From NCBI GenBank assembly GCA_963667605.2, contig CAXXUZ010000003.1, forward strand, positions 434,001-498,000: 64,000 bases of DNA, given 5' to 3'. A program made the position numbers and the translations under genes. Source of the DNA: JADLGL01 sp963667605 (GTDB lineage Bacteria; Pseudomonadota; Alphaproteobacteria; Rhizobiales; Kaistiaceae). Positions 33,528-43,385 of the stretch are shown in pieces; positions within the stretch are counted from its first letter, which is position 1; every line of letters begins with the position of its first letter. The notes beneath the pieces are model-generated. The model saw only the letters and a program-made list of their open reading frames with translations. It was not told the origin of the DNA and did not search any database.

Positions 33528-34009
33528 GGGGCGGGCTCAGGTACGTTGCCCTGCCAGACACCCTGCTTGCGCAAGGCTTCGGTGACCTCCGCCGGCATAT
33601 AGGCCTCGTCATGCTTGGCAAGGACGGTATCGGCTCGGAAGACACCATTCGGTCCCAGTGTTCCCTCGGTGATGACCCCCTGTCCCTCGCGAAACAGGTC
33701 CGGTAGCAGCCCACGATAGGTGACAGCGATCGTCTCGGCACCGTCGGTAACGTCGAACTCGTAGACGCCGTCGCCGACCGCCACAACGGTCCCCACCGCG
33801 ACCAGGCCACCAAGACGAATACGCAGCTCCGAGGCGGGCCGATCGGCGATGATGTCGCTAGGCGAATTGAAGAACACTATCCTGTCGGACAGCGCCACCA
33901 GGACCAATCCCAACGCCACCGCCAGAACGATGCCGGCAAGGCCGATCATCAAGAGCCGCCTTTGTTTGCGGCCCATCCGCCGGCTTGCTGCGTTCTGCGC
34001 TGTTGTCAT
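33524..34009 (-). CDS. ccmE: Heme chaperone CcmE (CycJ)
   Basis: The 161-residue protein has an N-terminal anchor (LLMIGLAGIVLAVALGLVLVAL) and the OB-fold with the heme-binding histidine in VLAKHDEAYMP. CcmE carries heme covalently on that histidine to CcmF. I chose the ATG at 34009, two bases after the ccmI stop; longer readings run into ccmI in another frame. Confidence 0.96.
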   Translation of the reverse strand: MTTAQNAASRRMGRKQRRLLMIGLAGIVLAVALGLVLVALSDRIVFFNSPSDIIADRPASELRIRLGGLVAVGTVVAVGDGVYEFDVTDGAETIAVTYRGLLPDLFREGQGVITEGTLGPNGVFRADTVLAKHDEAYMPAEVTEALRKQGVWQGNVPEPAP

Positions 34010-34011
34010 TG

Positions 34012-35169
34012 CTACTCCATCAATGGCCTCGCCGCTTCTTCGATAAGGCCGAGCGCCTCGGCATTCCCAGTAAAGAAGTCGCGAGCAGTCGCTAAAGCAG
34101 TACGCGCCTCGTCCTCGCGCCCCAACACAATATATGAAGTTATCAATTGCACCCAACCGGCAGCGTTGTCGGGATCCGCGGCCAATTGTATCGCCAGGCG
34201 TTCGACCATCTGGTTGATGAACTCGGCTTGCTCTGCCGGCGGCAGATCTATAATCGGCGCCACCGGGTCCGGCGGGACGACCGCTTCGCCAAGCAGCCCG
34301 GCCAATTGTTCGCGGGCAAAATCGGCCCAGTCGGCCCCGCCAGCCGGCTCGTCTGCCAAGATCGCCTCCCAAGCGATCACCGCTGCCGGGACTTCGCCCC
34401 GTTCCGTCAGCGCCACGGCATGAAACACTCGCGCTGTCAGGTTGCTTGGGTTCAGCCTCAAGACCCGATCAAACAGCACCTCCGCCGGTCCGGTGACCGT
34501 GGTGGTGATAAGGAATGTCAACTGACCGAGCTCCGCGCCGAGCCCTTCTGCCGCCGGGCCTCCGGATTCGTCAAGCTCGACAAACCGGTCAAAGGCAGTC
34601 AACACGTCGTCGTGTCGCTGCTGCAGCACCGCGACATATGCCAGCGCTTCCCACATCGCCGGGTGGTCGGGGTTGGCCAAGATCGCTTGATCAACCAGCT
34701 CCCGCAGACCGTCAATATTGACGCCTTGAGGGTTGCGCAGTACCGCGGCGACAATCTCTTGCACGACGTAGACATCGGCCGGATCGGGATTGTCGATCCT
34801 CTGCACGAATGGCCGATCCGGCGTGTTTGGGGCCCCAAGGTAAAGATAGGCTCCAATGCTGACGACGGGAACCACCGCCAAGCCAATTACCAATGCGGCG
34901 CGGCGCCGCATTGGTCGGGCCTCCGCTTCTCGGGTGCTTTGCTCGCCGACGTGGATCAGCCGGCGCGCGATCTCCGTTCGTGCGGCTTTCGCCTCACTTT
35001 CCGGCAACACCCCGCGCTCGACGTCCCGCTCGATCTCCTGCAGCTGATCGCGATAAATCGCGATCTCGGACTCGTGAGCGCCAACCGTCGCCCGCGATCG
35101 AAACAACGGCAGTAGCAACACCGCGGTGGCCGCCGCCGTCAGCGCGGCCATTACTATCCAGAAGATCAT
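34012..35169 (-). CDS. ccmI: Cytochrome c biogenesis protein CcmI (CycH)
   Basis: The 385-residue protein begins MIFWIVMAALTAAATAVLLLPLF (first membrane segment), has the IYRDQLQEIERDVERGVL motif, a second segment (AALVIGLAVVPVVSIGAYLYLG, about 95) and a periplasmic TPR region with NPSNLTARVFHAVAL-type repeats. It presents apocytochrome c to CcmF. The start at 35169 gives the canonical N-terminus; an upstream GTG would add 20 atypical residues. It heads the operon. Confidence 0.93.
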   Translation of the reverse strand: MIFWIVMAALTAAATAVLLLPLFRSRATVGAHESEIAIYRDQLQEIERDVERGVLPESEAKAARTEIARRLIHVGEQSTREAEARPMRRRAALVIGLAVVPVVSIGAYLYLGAPNTPDRPFVQRIDNPDPADVYVVQEIVAAVLRNPQGVNIDGLRELVDQAILANPDHPAMWEALAYVAVLQQRHDDVLTAFDRFVELDESGGPAAEGLGAELGQLTFLITTTVTGPAEVLFDRVLRLNPSNLTARVFHAVALTERGEVPAAVIAWEAILADEPAGGADWADFAREQLAGLLGEAVVPPDPVAPIIDLPPAEQAEFINQMVERLAIQLAADPDNAAGWVQLITSYIVLGREDEARTALATARDFFTGNAEALGLIEEAARPLME

Positions 35170-35375
35170 ACCAACTCGCGGTTCGTCGCGCGCTCGCGCG
35201 CTTGTATCGGCTGGTGCAGGGCCACGCAACCGCCGCCACAGGAGACCTCAACGCCATTCGGTGACTGGATGAATCGCTGCGCCGATCGCCAATGAAAGCA
35301 GTATTGTCCAGTGTCGTAGCGTCGTATTAGCGGTTCGACTGGGCGATCCGGCGGGTTACGGACGCCGAGCCGGTG

Positions 35376-36746
35376 TCACCGCTGCCCACCGGCAGCTGGC
35401 AGAGTAATTTCGGCCCTCAGCCCCCCGGCCGGAGAGGCATCCAACCGAAAAGACCCACCATAGAGACCCACGAGATCAGTGACGATCGACAGGCCGAGCC
35501 CCGAGCCCGGCTTGCTCTCGTCGAGGCGTTGGCCGCGCTTGGTCGCCCTCACGCGTTGCTTGGCATCAAGACCGGCGCCGTCATCGTCGATATGGATCCG
35601 CAGCTGTGCGTCCTCTTCGCCTTTGCCCAGTTCAACGGTCGCCGATATCCGAACGGCGGACTTCGCCCATTTACAAGCATTGTCGGCAAGGTTGCCAACA
35701 ATCTCCTCAAGGTCCTGCTGCTCGCCGTGAATCCGAGTGCCGGTGGGAATCTCGGCCGAAACCGTGATCCCCTTGTCGCCATAGATGCGGTTCATCGCCC
35801 GCGCCAGCCGGGCGATGACAGGCTCGACGTCGGTTACTGCGCCGATGACGTCCGATCGCGCCGCGATCCGTGCTCGATCGAGATAATGGGTGATCTGACG
35901 TTTCATGGTTTCCGCCTGGTCGGCGACTTTTTCGGCCAATACGCCCTTTCCTGCCCGGACCTCATTGGTGATCACGCTCAGAGGCGTTTTGAGCGCGTGA
36001 GCAAGATTGCCGACTTGGGTGCGGGCGCGTTCGATAATCTGGTGGTTGGATTCTAGTAGCGCATTGAGCTCCCTGACAAGAGGTTCGATCTCGGCCGGAT
36101 AGGACCCACCTAGTCGCTTTTCGCTACCGCTGCGAAGGTCGGCCAAGGCGCGCCTGACATGGTCAAGCGGACGTAGCCCCCAGCGGATCTGAATGAAGGT
36201 GGAAAGCACCAAAGCGAGGCCGAACACCCCCAGGGTCAGGATCACGCTGGTGCGGAAAGTCCCGATTTCGGCGCGAAGCGCCGTTGCATTGCCTGAGACG
36301 ATGATCTGGTATTCAGCCTCTTCGTTGATCTGGTCCCGCCGCTCAATCGCTCGGATGATCTCGTCGCCGGGACCGACGGCGGTGAAGCGGATCAGATTCT
36401 GCTCATCGCGACCCGAAGCGCTATCGGGCACCTGCAAGATTTCGAAAAGCAGCGACGGTGACTTAAGGACGATCTCGCCTTCGCGGCTAATCTGCCAGTA
36501 CCAGCCGGAATAGATGCTGCCGAAAAGCGGCTCACCAAGGGTCCCGACATCGGTGATCTCGGCGGGCCATTGCTGGGTGATTTCGCCCACGATCGAGTTG
36601 ACGAAATTTTCGAGGCGCTCGTCGAAGGTGCGCTCGACCGTCCGCTGATAGAGCGATGTCAGCACAAGTCCGGCGGCGATAATGGCGGCCGCGGTCCACA
36701 GCGCGGCGCTGAGAATAAGGCGAAGGGAAAGGGAGTTAAGCCGCAT
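35376..36746 (-). CDS. feuQ: Sensor histidine kinase FeuQ
   Basis: The 456-residue kinase has two membrane segments (about 8-31 and 168-187), a periplasmic loop, a HAMP-like region, HisKA with phospho-acceptor H250 (LAHALKTPLS), and HATPase motifs (N box NLADNACKWAK, DDDGAGL, GSGLGLSIV). FeuQ with FeuP controls cyclic-glucan export and osmotic or iron responses in rhizobia; the symbol rests on arrangement and resemblance. Its start overlaps feuP by 11 bases. Confidence 0.85.
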   Translation of the reverse strand: MRLNSLSLRLILSAALWTAAAIIAAGLVLTSLYQRTVERTFDERLENFVNSIVGEITQQWPAEITDVGTLGEPLFGSIYSGWYWQISREGEIVLKSPSLLFEILQVPDSASGRDEQNLIRFTAVGPGDEIIRAIERRDQINEEAEYQIIVSGNATALRAEIGTFRTSVILTLGVFGLALVLSTFIQIRWGLRPLDHVRRALADLRSGSEKRLGGSYPAEIEPLVRELNALLESNHQIIERARTQVGNLAHALKTPLSVITNEVRAGKGVLAEKVADQAETMKRQITHYLDRARIAARSDVIGAVTDVEPVIARLARAMNRIYGDKGITVSAEIPTGTRIHGEQQDLEEIVGNLADNACKWAKSAVRISATVELGKGEEDAQLRIHIDDDGAGLDAKQRVRATKRGQRLDESKPGSGLGLSIVTDLVGLYGGSFRLDASPAGGLRAEITLPAAGGQR

Positions 36747-37407
36747 CGGGCGGCGTGACAATCCGGTAGCCGAGACCTCTGACTGTTTCGATGAGATCGG
36801 CGGAGACTTTCTTGCGAAGTCGTCCAACAAAGACTTCGATCGTATTGGAATCGCGGTCAAAGTCCTGATCATAAAGATGCTCGGTCAGTTCGGTCCGCGA
36901 AACGACCCGATCGCGGTGATGCATTAGATATTCAAGCACCTTGAATTCATGCGATGTCAGCTTGATCGGATTGCCGTCCACCGAAACTCGGCCCGAACGA
37001 CCGTCAAGCCGCACCGGCCCGCATTCGATCTCGTTGGTCGCATGGTCCGCCGAGCGCCGGACCAGAGCTCGGATGCGGGCCAGCACTTCCTCGATATGAA
37101 ACGGCTTGGCAACATAATCGTCAGCGCCGGCGTCAATTCCCTGGACCTTGTCGCTCCAACGATCGCGGGCGGTGAGAATCAGGACCGGCATGTTGCGGCC
37201 GTTCCGCCGCCATTGCTCCAGGACGCTGAGCCCGTCCATTTGAGGCAAGCCAATGTCGAGAACAACGGCATCGTAAGGTTCGGTGTCGCCGAGAAAATGG
37301 CCTTCCTCGCCGTCGGTCGCGGCATCGACGGCATAGCCCGCGTCCTTGAGAGCGCCGACCATCTGGCGATTGAGATCGGGATCGTCCTCGACCACAAGGA
37401 TCCGCAT
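36736..37407 (-). CDS. feuP: Response regulator FeuP
   Basis: An OmpR-type regulator of 223 residues. The receiver domain has acidic pocket residues in VVEDDPD, D51 in VVLDIGLPQMDG and AGADDYVAKPFHIEEV; the winged helix is typical (LTSHEFKVLEYLMHHRDRVVSRTEL; ETVRGLGYRIV). It pairs with the overlapping kinase gene. The ATG at 37407 was chosen over a start 33 bases upstream because it gives the canonical MRILVVEDD. Confidence 0.9.
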   Translation of the reverse strand: MRILVVEDDPDLNRQMVGALKDAGYAVDAATDGEEGHFLGDTEPYDAVVLDIGLPQMDGLSVLEQWRRNGRNMPVLILTARDRWSDKVQGIDAGADDYVAKPFHIEEVLARIRALVRRSADHATNEIECGPVRLDGRSGRVSVDGNPIKLTSHEFKVLEYLMHHRDRVVSRTELTEHLYDQDFDRDSNTIEVFVGRLRKKVSADLIETVRGLGYRIVTPPDAA

Positions 37408-37441
37408 CCGTCCCCAAACTCCGTCGACTATCTGATCCAAT

Positions 37442-37756
37442 TCACAGCCCCCGGACTAGGGAGCCACTCAGAGCATCTACCACTCGACGGTTCGGACCGC
37501 CACCTGTGTCAACCCAGATCTCCCACAAGTAGCGGCCATTGACAAAAGCGAGGCAGGGAATGCCGCGCACCTGGCCGATTGCAACGCCGATCCGCTGGAG
37601 CACTCGCTGCAACGCAATTCTTGGATCCTGCGCCACGGCCGCCTGCCCCTGCGGTTGACTGAGACAGGCGAGCGCGGCCTGCGCCGAGGCAGTCGGAGGC
37701 TGCACGGCGGCGAGGGTGCCGATGATGGCGAGCGCGGAGAGCGTTTTCCTGAACAT
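37442..37756 (-). CDS. Small exported protein preceding feuP
   Basis: A 104-residue protein with a signal peptide (LSALAIIGTLAAVQPPTASAQA) and a C-terminal block GIPCLAFVNGRYLWEIWVDTGGG that resembles PepSY-like modules found just upstream of feuP homologues. Two cysteines (CLSQ and PCLAF) remain after cleavage and could form a disulfide. It lies 34 bases before feuP and may influence kinase signalling; that is inference. Confidence 0.7.
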   Translation of the reverse strand: MFRKTLSALAIIGTLAAVQPPTASAQAALACLSQPQGQAAVAQDPRIALQRVLQRIGVAIGQVRGIPCLAFVNGRYLWEIWVDTGGGPNRRVVDALSGSLVRGL

Positions 37757-37839
37757 GATGGTGAATTAGCGTGGTTAAGCTGAACGCCGTCTGAATGCCG
37801 CTTTCAGGTTGGTTAATCGCTCCGGGCCGACCGCCGATA

Positions 37840-38355
37840 TCAGGTATCGGTCCGGTTCGGATCGTTCATCGGCCAGTCGACGATGAATTCGTCCCAACGC
37901 GCCAGAGGCACATCCTGCTCGCGGAGCGTCCGGCCTCTGACCGAAATGCCGGCCAGATGCACGGTTTCCCGATCGCCGGAAACCAGTGGGTGCCACCAAT
38001 AAAGGTCACTCCCCTCGGCAATCAGGCGATAGGCGCAACTCGCCGGTAGCCAAGGCAATGTGCGGACCTTTTCCGGTGTCAGGCGCAGGCAGTCGGGCAC
38101 AAGATCGCTCCGGTGCGCATAGTCGGTGCACCGGCATGATTCCTCATCGAGAAGCCGGCAGGCGATCAAGGTCCATTCGATTTCGCCGGTGTCCTCATCC
38201 TCCAATTTGTTGAGGCAGCATCGACCACAGCCGTCGCACAGTGATTCCCACTGGGCCGGCGACATCTCTTCCAACGACAAACGTTTCCAGAACGGCTCCG
38301 CATCATTGCCTTGGACCGCCTCATACGTCTCGGTGTCTCCGCTTGCCAAAGTCAT
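37840..38355 (-). CDS. YcgN/UPF0260-like cysteine-cluster protein
   Basis: The 171-residue protein begins with FWKRLSLEEMSPAQWESLCDGCGRCCLNKL and continues with RLLDEESCRCTDYAHR, PDCLRLTP and LPWLPASCAYRL, giving the conserved eight-cysteine pattern of the UPF0260/YkgJ group, which probably binds zinc or an iron-sulfur cluster. Function unknown. It is divergent from the PBP gene at 63 bases. Confidence 0.88.
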   Translation of the reverse strand: MTLASGDTETYEAVQGNDAEPFWKRLSLEEMSPAQWESLCDGCGRCCLNKLEDEDTGEIEWTLIACRLLDEESCRCTDYAHRSDLVPDCLRLTPEKVRTLPWLPASCAYRLIAEGSDLYWWHPLVSGDRETVHLAGISVRGRTLREQDVPLARWDEFIVDWPMNDPNRTDT

Positions 38356-38418
38356 TCTCCTTGCAGCACAAATAGTCGGTCCATCTGATGCCGACCAACT
38401 GGCGCGGACTCGATTCTC

Positions 38419-40548
38419 GTGCGCAGCCCTTTTCTCACCGGCCGAAAGACTCCTCCCCCCCGAGATCGGTTCGTTTGGCTGAGCTTCGCCGGCCAGCGTA
38501 TCACCGCTTGGCTCCGGGGTCTTCTCAACCGCCTCGACCGCGGATTGCGGTGGCTGCGTCCTCGTGGATTTTTGCGCGGTGTCTCGGAGCTCCTTGGCGA
38601 CGGATTGTCGCTTGCCGCTGCTATGGCAACACTCCTTTTGATGTTGGCGCTACCGGCGATGGAAGCGACCGAAATCGACTGGCGCGACCAAGGCGATTAT
38701 GCAGTGACCTTCCTCGACCGCAATGGCAATTATATTGGCCGCCGGGGTATCCGCCAGCTCGAAAGCGTGCCGCTGGATACAATGCCCGACAATCTGATCG
38801 CCGCAGTGCTGGCTACCGAGGATCGCCGATTCTTCACCCATTTCGGTGTCGACCTGATCGGCACGGCGCGTACGCTGATCGAGAATCTCCAAGCCAACGA
38901 GATCGTTCAGGGCGGATCGTCGATCACGCAGCAGGTAGCGCGTCTCCTCTTTCTCAATTCCGACCGCACGGTCGAGCGCAAGATCAACGAGGCGTTCATC
39001 GCCTTGTGGCTCGAGGCGACTCTGACCAAGGAAGAGATTCTCGAGATCTATCTCGACCGCGTTTATATGGGTGGGGGCAATTTTGGCGTTGCGGCAGCGT
39101 CGGAGTTCTATTTCGACAAGCCGGTCACCGAGGTGACATTGGCCGAGGCGGCGATGCTCGCGGGGCTGTTCCAAGCGCCATCGCGATACGAACCGCATAT
39201 CAATCTTCCCACCGCACGCGCGCGAGCCAATGAAGTCCTGACCAACCTGGTCGAGGCTGGTTATCTCACCGAAGGCCAAGTCGTCGGCGCTCGTCGAAAT
39301 CCGGCGACCGCGGTCGCCGGGACCGATCAAGCAACACCGGACTATTTTCTCGATTGGGCGTTCGAGCAGGTCAAAGCCGCCGTGCGCACCAGAGATCGCG
39401 TTCTGGTGGTGATAACCACGCTCGACTTTGAAATGGAAAGAGCGGCCGAAGAAGCGGTCGAACTCAGCCTTCGGCAATCTGGCGAGCAATATGGCGTCCG
39501 ACAGGGGGCGGTGGTGGTTATCGACCCGGACGGTGCGGTGCGGGCGATGGTCGGCGGCCGGGATTATGGCGCGAGCCAGTTCAACCGCGCCACCAACGCT
39601 TCGCGTCAGCCGGGCTCGGCGTTCAAGCCGTTCGTTTATGCCACCGCCTTCGTGAATGGCTATACGCCGGAAAGCGTCGTCCCGGATGTGCCGATCACGA
39701 TCGGCGATTGGTCGCCGCGCAATTTCGGCGGTGGCTATGCCGGACCAGTAACATTGACGACGGCCTTGGTACGCTCGATCAACACAGTGGCGGTTCGCTT
39801 GGCGCAGGCCATCGGCCGCGATCGAATCGTCGACACCGCGCAGCGGATGGGGATCACGACCGAGCTGGCGATTACCCGGTCATTGCCGCTCGGTAGCTCG
39901 GAGGTGACGGTGCTCGATATGGCCGGCGCCTATGCGGTGTTCGCCAATGGCGGCACACGCGCCGTGCCGTATGCTTTCACCCAGATCATCAACAGCGCGG
40001 GCGAGGTGGTTTACGATCGTGCCGGCGACGCACCTCCAGCCGCTCGGGTCATGCTGGCCGAGACGATCGCTACGATGAATAATCTCCTGGTGCAGGTTCC
40101 AGAATGGGGCACCGGCCGCGCCGCCAAGCTCGACGGAATCCCGACCGCCGGCAAGACCGGAACCACCAATTCCTTCAGAGACGGCTGGTTTGTCGGTTTC
40201 ACTGGCAACTATGTCGCGGCGGTGTGGTTCGGCAATGACAATTACGCGCCGACAAACAATCTCACCGGAGGTTCGCTTCCGGCGCGGACCTGGAACCGGT
40301 TCATGACCTTCGCCCATCAGAATGTTGAGATCGTAGCAATTCCGTTTGTCGATCATGAGGAATATCTGGCCATGCCGCAGCCGGAGATTACCGAGATTGA
40401 GCCCGATCCCGGATTGGAAGTGGACGAACCCGCTTTGCCGCCCGAACTCCGTGATAGACTGATTGATCTTGGGAATCTGCTAGGCCCCAGCGACGATGCC
40501 GCTCCGGTTGGTCCATCGGATCTTGTCCGGGCGTCGCCGACGCCATGA
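38419..40548 (+). CDS. PBP1a-family bifunctional penicillin-binding protein
   Basis: A 709-residue class A PBP that polymerises and crosslinks peptidoglycan. A cytosolic start, a membrane segment (LSLAAAMATLLLMLALPAM, about 63-81), a GT51 domain with E134 in ATEDRRFFTHFG and GGSSITQQVARLL, and a transpeptidase domain with nucleophile S400 (SRQPGSAFKPF) and KTGTT. The C-terminal tail is acidic and Pro-rich. The GTG start is the first in frame. Its stop abuts the stop of the convergent GT39 gene. Confidence 0.94.
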   Translation: MRSPFLTGRKTPPPRDRFVWLSFAGQRITAWLRGLLNRLDRGLRWLRPRGFLRGVSELLGDGLSLAAAMATLLLMLALPAMEATEIDWRDQGDYAVTFLDRNGNYIGRRGIRQLESVPLDTMPDNLIAAVLATEDRRFFTHFGVDLIGTARTLIENLQANEIVQGGSSITQQVARLLFLNSDRTVERKINEAFIALWLEATLTKEEILEIYLDRVYMGGGNFGVAAASEFYFDKPVTEVTLAEAAMLAGLFQAPSRYEPHINLPTARARANEVLTNLVEAGYLTEGQVVGARRNPATAVAGTDQATPDYFLDWAFEQVKAAVRTRDRVLVVITTLDFEMERAAEEAVELSLRQSGEQYGVRQGAVVVIDPDGAVRAMVGGRDYGASQFNRATNASRQPGSAFKPFVYATAFVNGYTPESVVPDVPITIGDWSPRNFGGGYAGPVTLTTALVRSINTVAVRLAQAIGRDRIVDTAQRMGITTELAITRSLPLGSSEVTVLDMAGAYAVFANGGTRAVPYAFTQIINSAGEVVYDRAGDAPPAARVMLAETIATMNNLLVQVPEWGTGRAAKLDGIPTAGKTGTTNSFRDGWFVGFTGNYVAAVWFGNDNYAPTNNLTGGSLPARTWNRFMTFAHQNVEIVAIPFVDHEEYLAMPQPEITEIEPDPGLEVDEPALPPELRDRLIDLGNLLGPSDDAAPVGPSDLVRASPTP

Positions 40549-42048
40549 TCAGGGGCCGACGGCAGCCCCTTTCAGTCGGTAGACGACATATTCGGCGATG
40601 ACGAGGTCGCCGCGGCGGCGGGTGAGGACGGTCACTTGCTCGGCAGGGCCATAGTCGGCCTCGATCGGTGCAATCGATTGGTTCTTAAGCAGAATAGCAA
40701 GCAACGGGCCGGCCAGCTCCGCCGGCCCGGGCGGTAGCTCCTGCAACCAACGTTCCGGCTCGTTGAACTGAAAAACCGGCGCGCGATCGGCGGGGCTATA
40801 GAAGCTCAGCCATCCGTTCATCGGGTAGTCGACAGTGAGGATCAGGGTCGCGCCCTCGGCCTCTCTGAGCGCTTCGACATCCTCGGCCAGTGACTGAATG
40901 CCGGCGCCGAGCCTGCTGGCGGTCGGATCCCAATTGCCGAGCGGTAGCCAGCCGAACACTGTCTGACCATAGATGGCCAGCACCACTAAAAGCCCGGCGG
41001 GAACCGCCCATGGCCGGATCGATCCGACGAACTTTTCGACCGCGCCATGCCAGTTGACGGTGTGGAGCGCCGCCGCCGCAGCGATCGCGAAGGCGGAGAA
41101 GATCGGTCCGGTCCAATTGCCTTCGACCCGGGCGCGAAGCGCGAAATAGAGGAAGAATAGCGTGGTCGGCCAGATCAGAGCGCCGATCATCACCCGGGCA
41201 TTGGCCGAGCCGCCGCGCCGGGTCAGAAAAGCGGCCAGGCCGAGCCAGCCGAGGACAAATATGACCGGAGTCGCCATGCCAACCTGAAGTCCGAGATGTT
41301 CAAGCAGATATTCCGGCACGAACCCATCGGCTGCGACCCGACCGAATTGCTTGGTGAAGGTCACCCAATCATGGTTGGCGTTCCAGATGAGATTTGGAAA
41401 GAAGATCACAAATGCGACCATCCCGCCGATCCATGGCCAGGGAGTTGCCAACCACGGTCGCAAGCGGGGAGTGAGAAGAAGCCATATAAGCACCGATGGA
41501 AGCCAAAATAGCGCAGTGAACTTTGCCAAGCAGCCTATGCCGGTGACGATTCCGGCGGCGACCCACCAACCCGGACGACCGGTCGCGGAGATCTTGGCCA
41601 GACAGAACAAGAGAAATGCCGAGGCGACTAGAAGCGAGGCATCCGGCGTCGCCAAGATCGTCCCGACAGAGACGATCAACATAAGGTTGAAGAAAACCAA
41701 GGCAGCCAAGGCCAGAGCGCGATCTCCGAACAGGATCACCGCACTTCGCCATACCGCCCAGCTCGCCGGGATGCTCAGCACCAAAGGCACTAGCCGGACA
41801 CCAAATTCTGTCTCGCCGGCTATTCGGGTACCAAGAGCGATGAGCCAGGCGACCATTGGAGGGTGGTCGAAATAGCCGGCGGCAAGATGGGTCGACCACC
41901 GCCAATAATAGGCCTCGTCAAAGGCAAGCGGTATGAATGGCGCCAGAGCGAACCGGAGGATAGTCAGCACCGCGACCAATAATAAAGTCGCTCGCCCCTG
42001 GCTCAGCCTCCATATCGACTCTTGCTGTAATGCGGCGGTCTCGCTCAC
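40549..42048 (-). CDS. GT39-family membrane glycosyltransferase
   Basis: A 499-residue ArnT/PMT-like enzyme with a cytosolic start, FDEAYYW in the first periplasmic loop (the acidic residues are catalytic in the family), YFDHPPMVAWL, and about ten to eleven membrane spans. It should transfer a sugar from a polyprenyl-phosphate donor to an envelope acceptor such as lipid A. It resembles the frameshifted gene at 16905-18441, and may compensate for it. Confidence 0.88.
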   Translation of the reverse strand: MSETAALQQESIWRLSQGRATLLLVAVLTILRFALAPFIPLAFDEAYYWRWSTHLAAGYFDHPPMVAWLIALGTRIAGETEFGVRLVPLVLSIPASWAVWRSAVILFGDRALALAALVFFNLMLIVSVGTILATPDASLLVASAFLLFCLAKISATGRPGWWVAAGIVTGIGCLAKFTALFWLPSVLIWLLLTPRLRPWLATPWPWIGGMVAFVIFFPNLIWNANHDWVTFTKQFGRVAADGFVPEYLLEHLGLQVGMATPVIFVLGWLGLAAFLTRRGGSANARVMIGALIWPTTLFFLYFALRARVEGNWTGPIFSAFAIAAAAALHTVNWHGAVEKFVGSIRPWAVPAGLLVVLAIYGQTVFGWLPLGNWDPTASRLGAGIQSLAEDVEALREAEGATLILTVDYPMNGWLSFYSPADRAPVFQFNEPERWLQELPPGPAELAGPLLAILLKNQSIAPIEADYGPAEQVTVLTRRRGDLVIAEYVVYRLKGAAVGP

Positions 42049-42204
42049 TCCTCCAAGCCTCGCATGCCAGGGCCCCCGCCATTCATTGTCGGATGCTTAC
42101 ATTGAGGTCGGGCATGGCGGCAAATTCGGGAGGCAGCCGCCCGATCGATGTCGCCAACCTGGTGCCTTCTATGCGATGATGAACGTCGCGCGAGGGGGAG
42201 TGTC

Positions 42205-42783
42205 GTGCGGCGCATTTTCACCGACCTTCTACTGATCGCAATAATCGCGGTCGTCACCGGCTTTGGCGCGGCACTGATCGCGCTGGAGCAAAGCCGCAAT
42301 CGTGGTACCGTGGCGATCGGACCCTGGACCGCGGTGCCCGGTGAGGGAAGTTCGCAAAGCAACCCCTACGCCACCGCGATCGCGGCGACGACACTTGATC
42401 TACCACTCGGTACTGCTTAGGCGTTGGTTTTTACCGCCCGCACCGACAGCGCGGGACGAATCCTTTCCGGCAATTGCGACTATGTTATCGTCGGCCAAAC
42501 GCCGACAGCGGAATTGTGGACGCTGACCGCCTATGATGGCGACTCGGAGCTGATATCGAACCCGGCTTCGCGGACCGGGTTCCATTCGCGGGAGATTTTG
42601 CGCCATCCCGACGGCAGCTTCTCCATCATCGTCTCCGGGCTGGTGCAACCAGGCAATTGGCTTCCAATCGGGACCGCCACCAATCTGATCCTCGTCCTCC
42701 GCCTCTACGACACCCCACTGACGACGGGCTTGATCGTGGTCGAGCAGACTATGCCGACGATCGTCGCCGGAGCGTGCCGGTGA
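42205..42783 (+). pseudogene. DUF1214 protein with in-frame TAG
   Basis: From the GTG at 42205 (GAGGGGGAG upstream) a membrane segment (LLLIAIIAVVTGFGAALIAL) and a DUF1214 domain follow: RGTVAIGPWTA, then FTARTDSAGR, LWTLTAYD, NPASRTGFHSREI, and LRLYDTPLTTG. The frame is broken by TAG at 42418-42420, between PLGTA and ALVFTA; both sides are in the same frame and fit the family, so a single change from GAG or CAG would explain it. Restarting at 42424 would lose the membrane anchor. Confidence 0.8.
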
Positions 42784-43385
42784 GACGTTGGGCGGCGATT
42801 GTCATCGCCGGGATGCTCGGTGGCGTAATCCTGCCCATTCTAGCAGTGCTCGCCTTTCCGAGCCTCGCTGGTCACAATCTGTGGGAGGCGATGGAATATC
42901 TGGGCCCGGAGCGAATGTTCCACCTCGTCCCGGCGTCTGCTCCGGGCGTTAAACCGATCGCTTATCTCGATCCCAACATGGCCCACGCTGTGTGCCGGAT
43001 TGATCTTACGCGCGGGCCAAGCAGAATCATCTCTCAACTCGATGCCGTGTTTTGGTCGGTTGGAGTCTTCAATGCACACGGCCTAAATCTTTACAGCCTG
43101 AACAGCCGCACATCCGGGCGATCCGACCTCGACTTGCTTCTGATCCGCTCCTCGGAGCTGACGCCGCTTGGCCTCAATCCGCCGCCGATTCTGGAGCAGG
43201 CTGTGGTGGCCGATTTCACGGTCAACTCGGTGATTGTGGTGCTGCGCGCGTTCGTTCCCGACTCGACGCTCGTGGCTGAAATCTCGGATCAATTGACGTC
43301 AGCGGATTGCGACGCACCATTCCAGCTGGAGCCGCCGGAAGCAGAGCCAGAACCGAGCGACGCTGTGCCGATTATCGCGGATTGA
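42780..43385 (+). CDS. DUF1254 domain protein
   Basis: The 201-residue protein has an N-terminal membrane segment (AAIVIAGMLGGVILPILAVLAF) and the DUF1254-like core with MFHLVPASAPG, YLDPNMAHAVCRIDLTRGP and FWSVGVFNAHGLNLYSLNSR. It starts with GTG overlapping the DUF1214 stop (GTGA). The DUF1214/DUF1254 pair is common in Hyphomicrobiales and looks like one operon, with no known reaction. The C-terminus is Glu/Pro-rich. Confidence 0.82.
   Translation: MRRWAAIVIAGMLGGVILPILAVLAFPSLAGHNLWEAMEYLGPERMFHLVPASAPGVKPIAYLDPNMAHAVCRIDLTRGPSRIISQLDAVFWSVGVFNAHGLNLYSLNSRTSGRSDLDLLLIRSSELTPLGLNPPPILEQAVVADFTVNSVIVVLRAFVPDSTLVAEISDQLTSADCDAPFQLEPPEAEPEPSDAVPIIAD

Noticed and set aside
40540..40560. Terminator between the PBP1a and GT39 genes
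   Set aside because: The two stop codons are adjacent (40548 and 40549), so there is no intergenic space for one.
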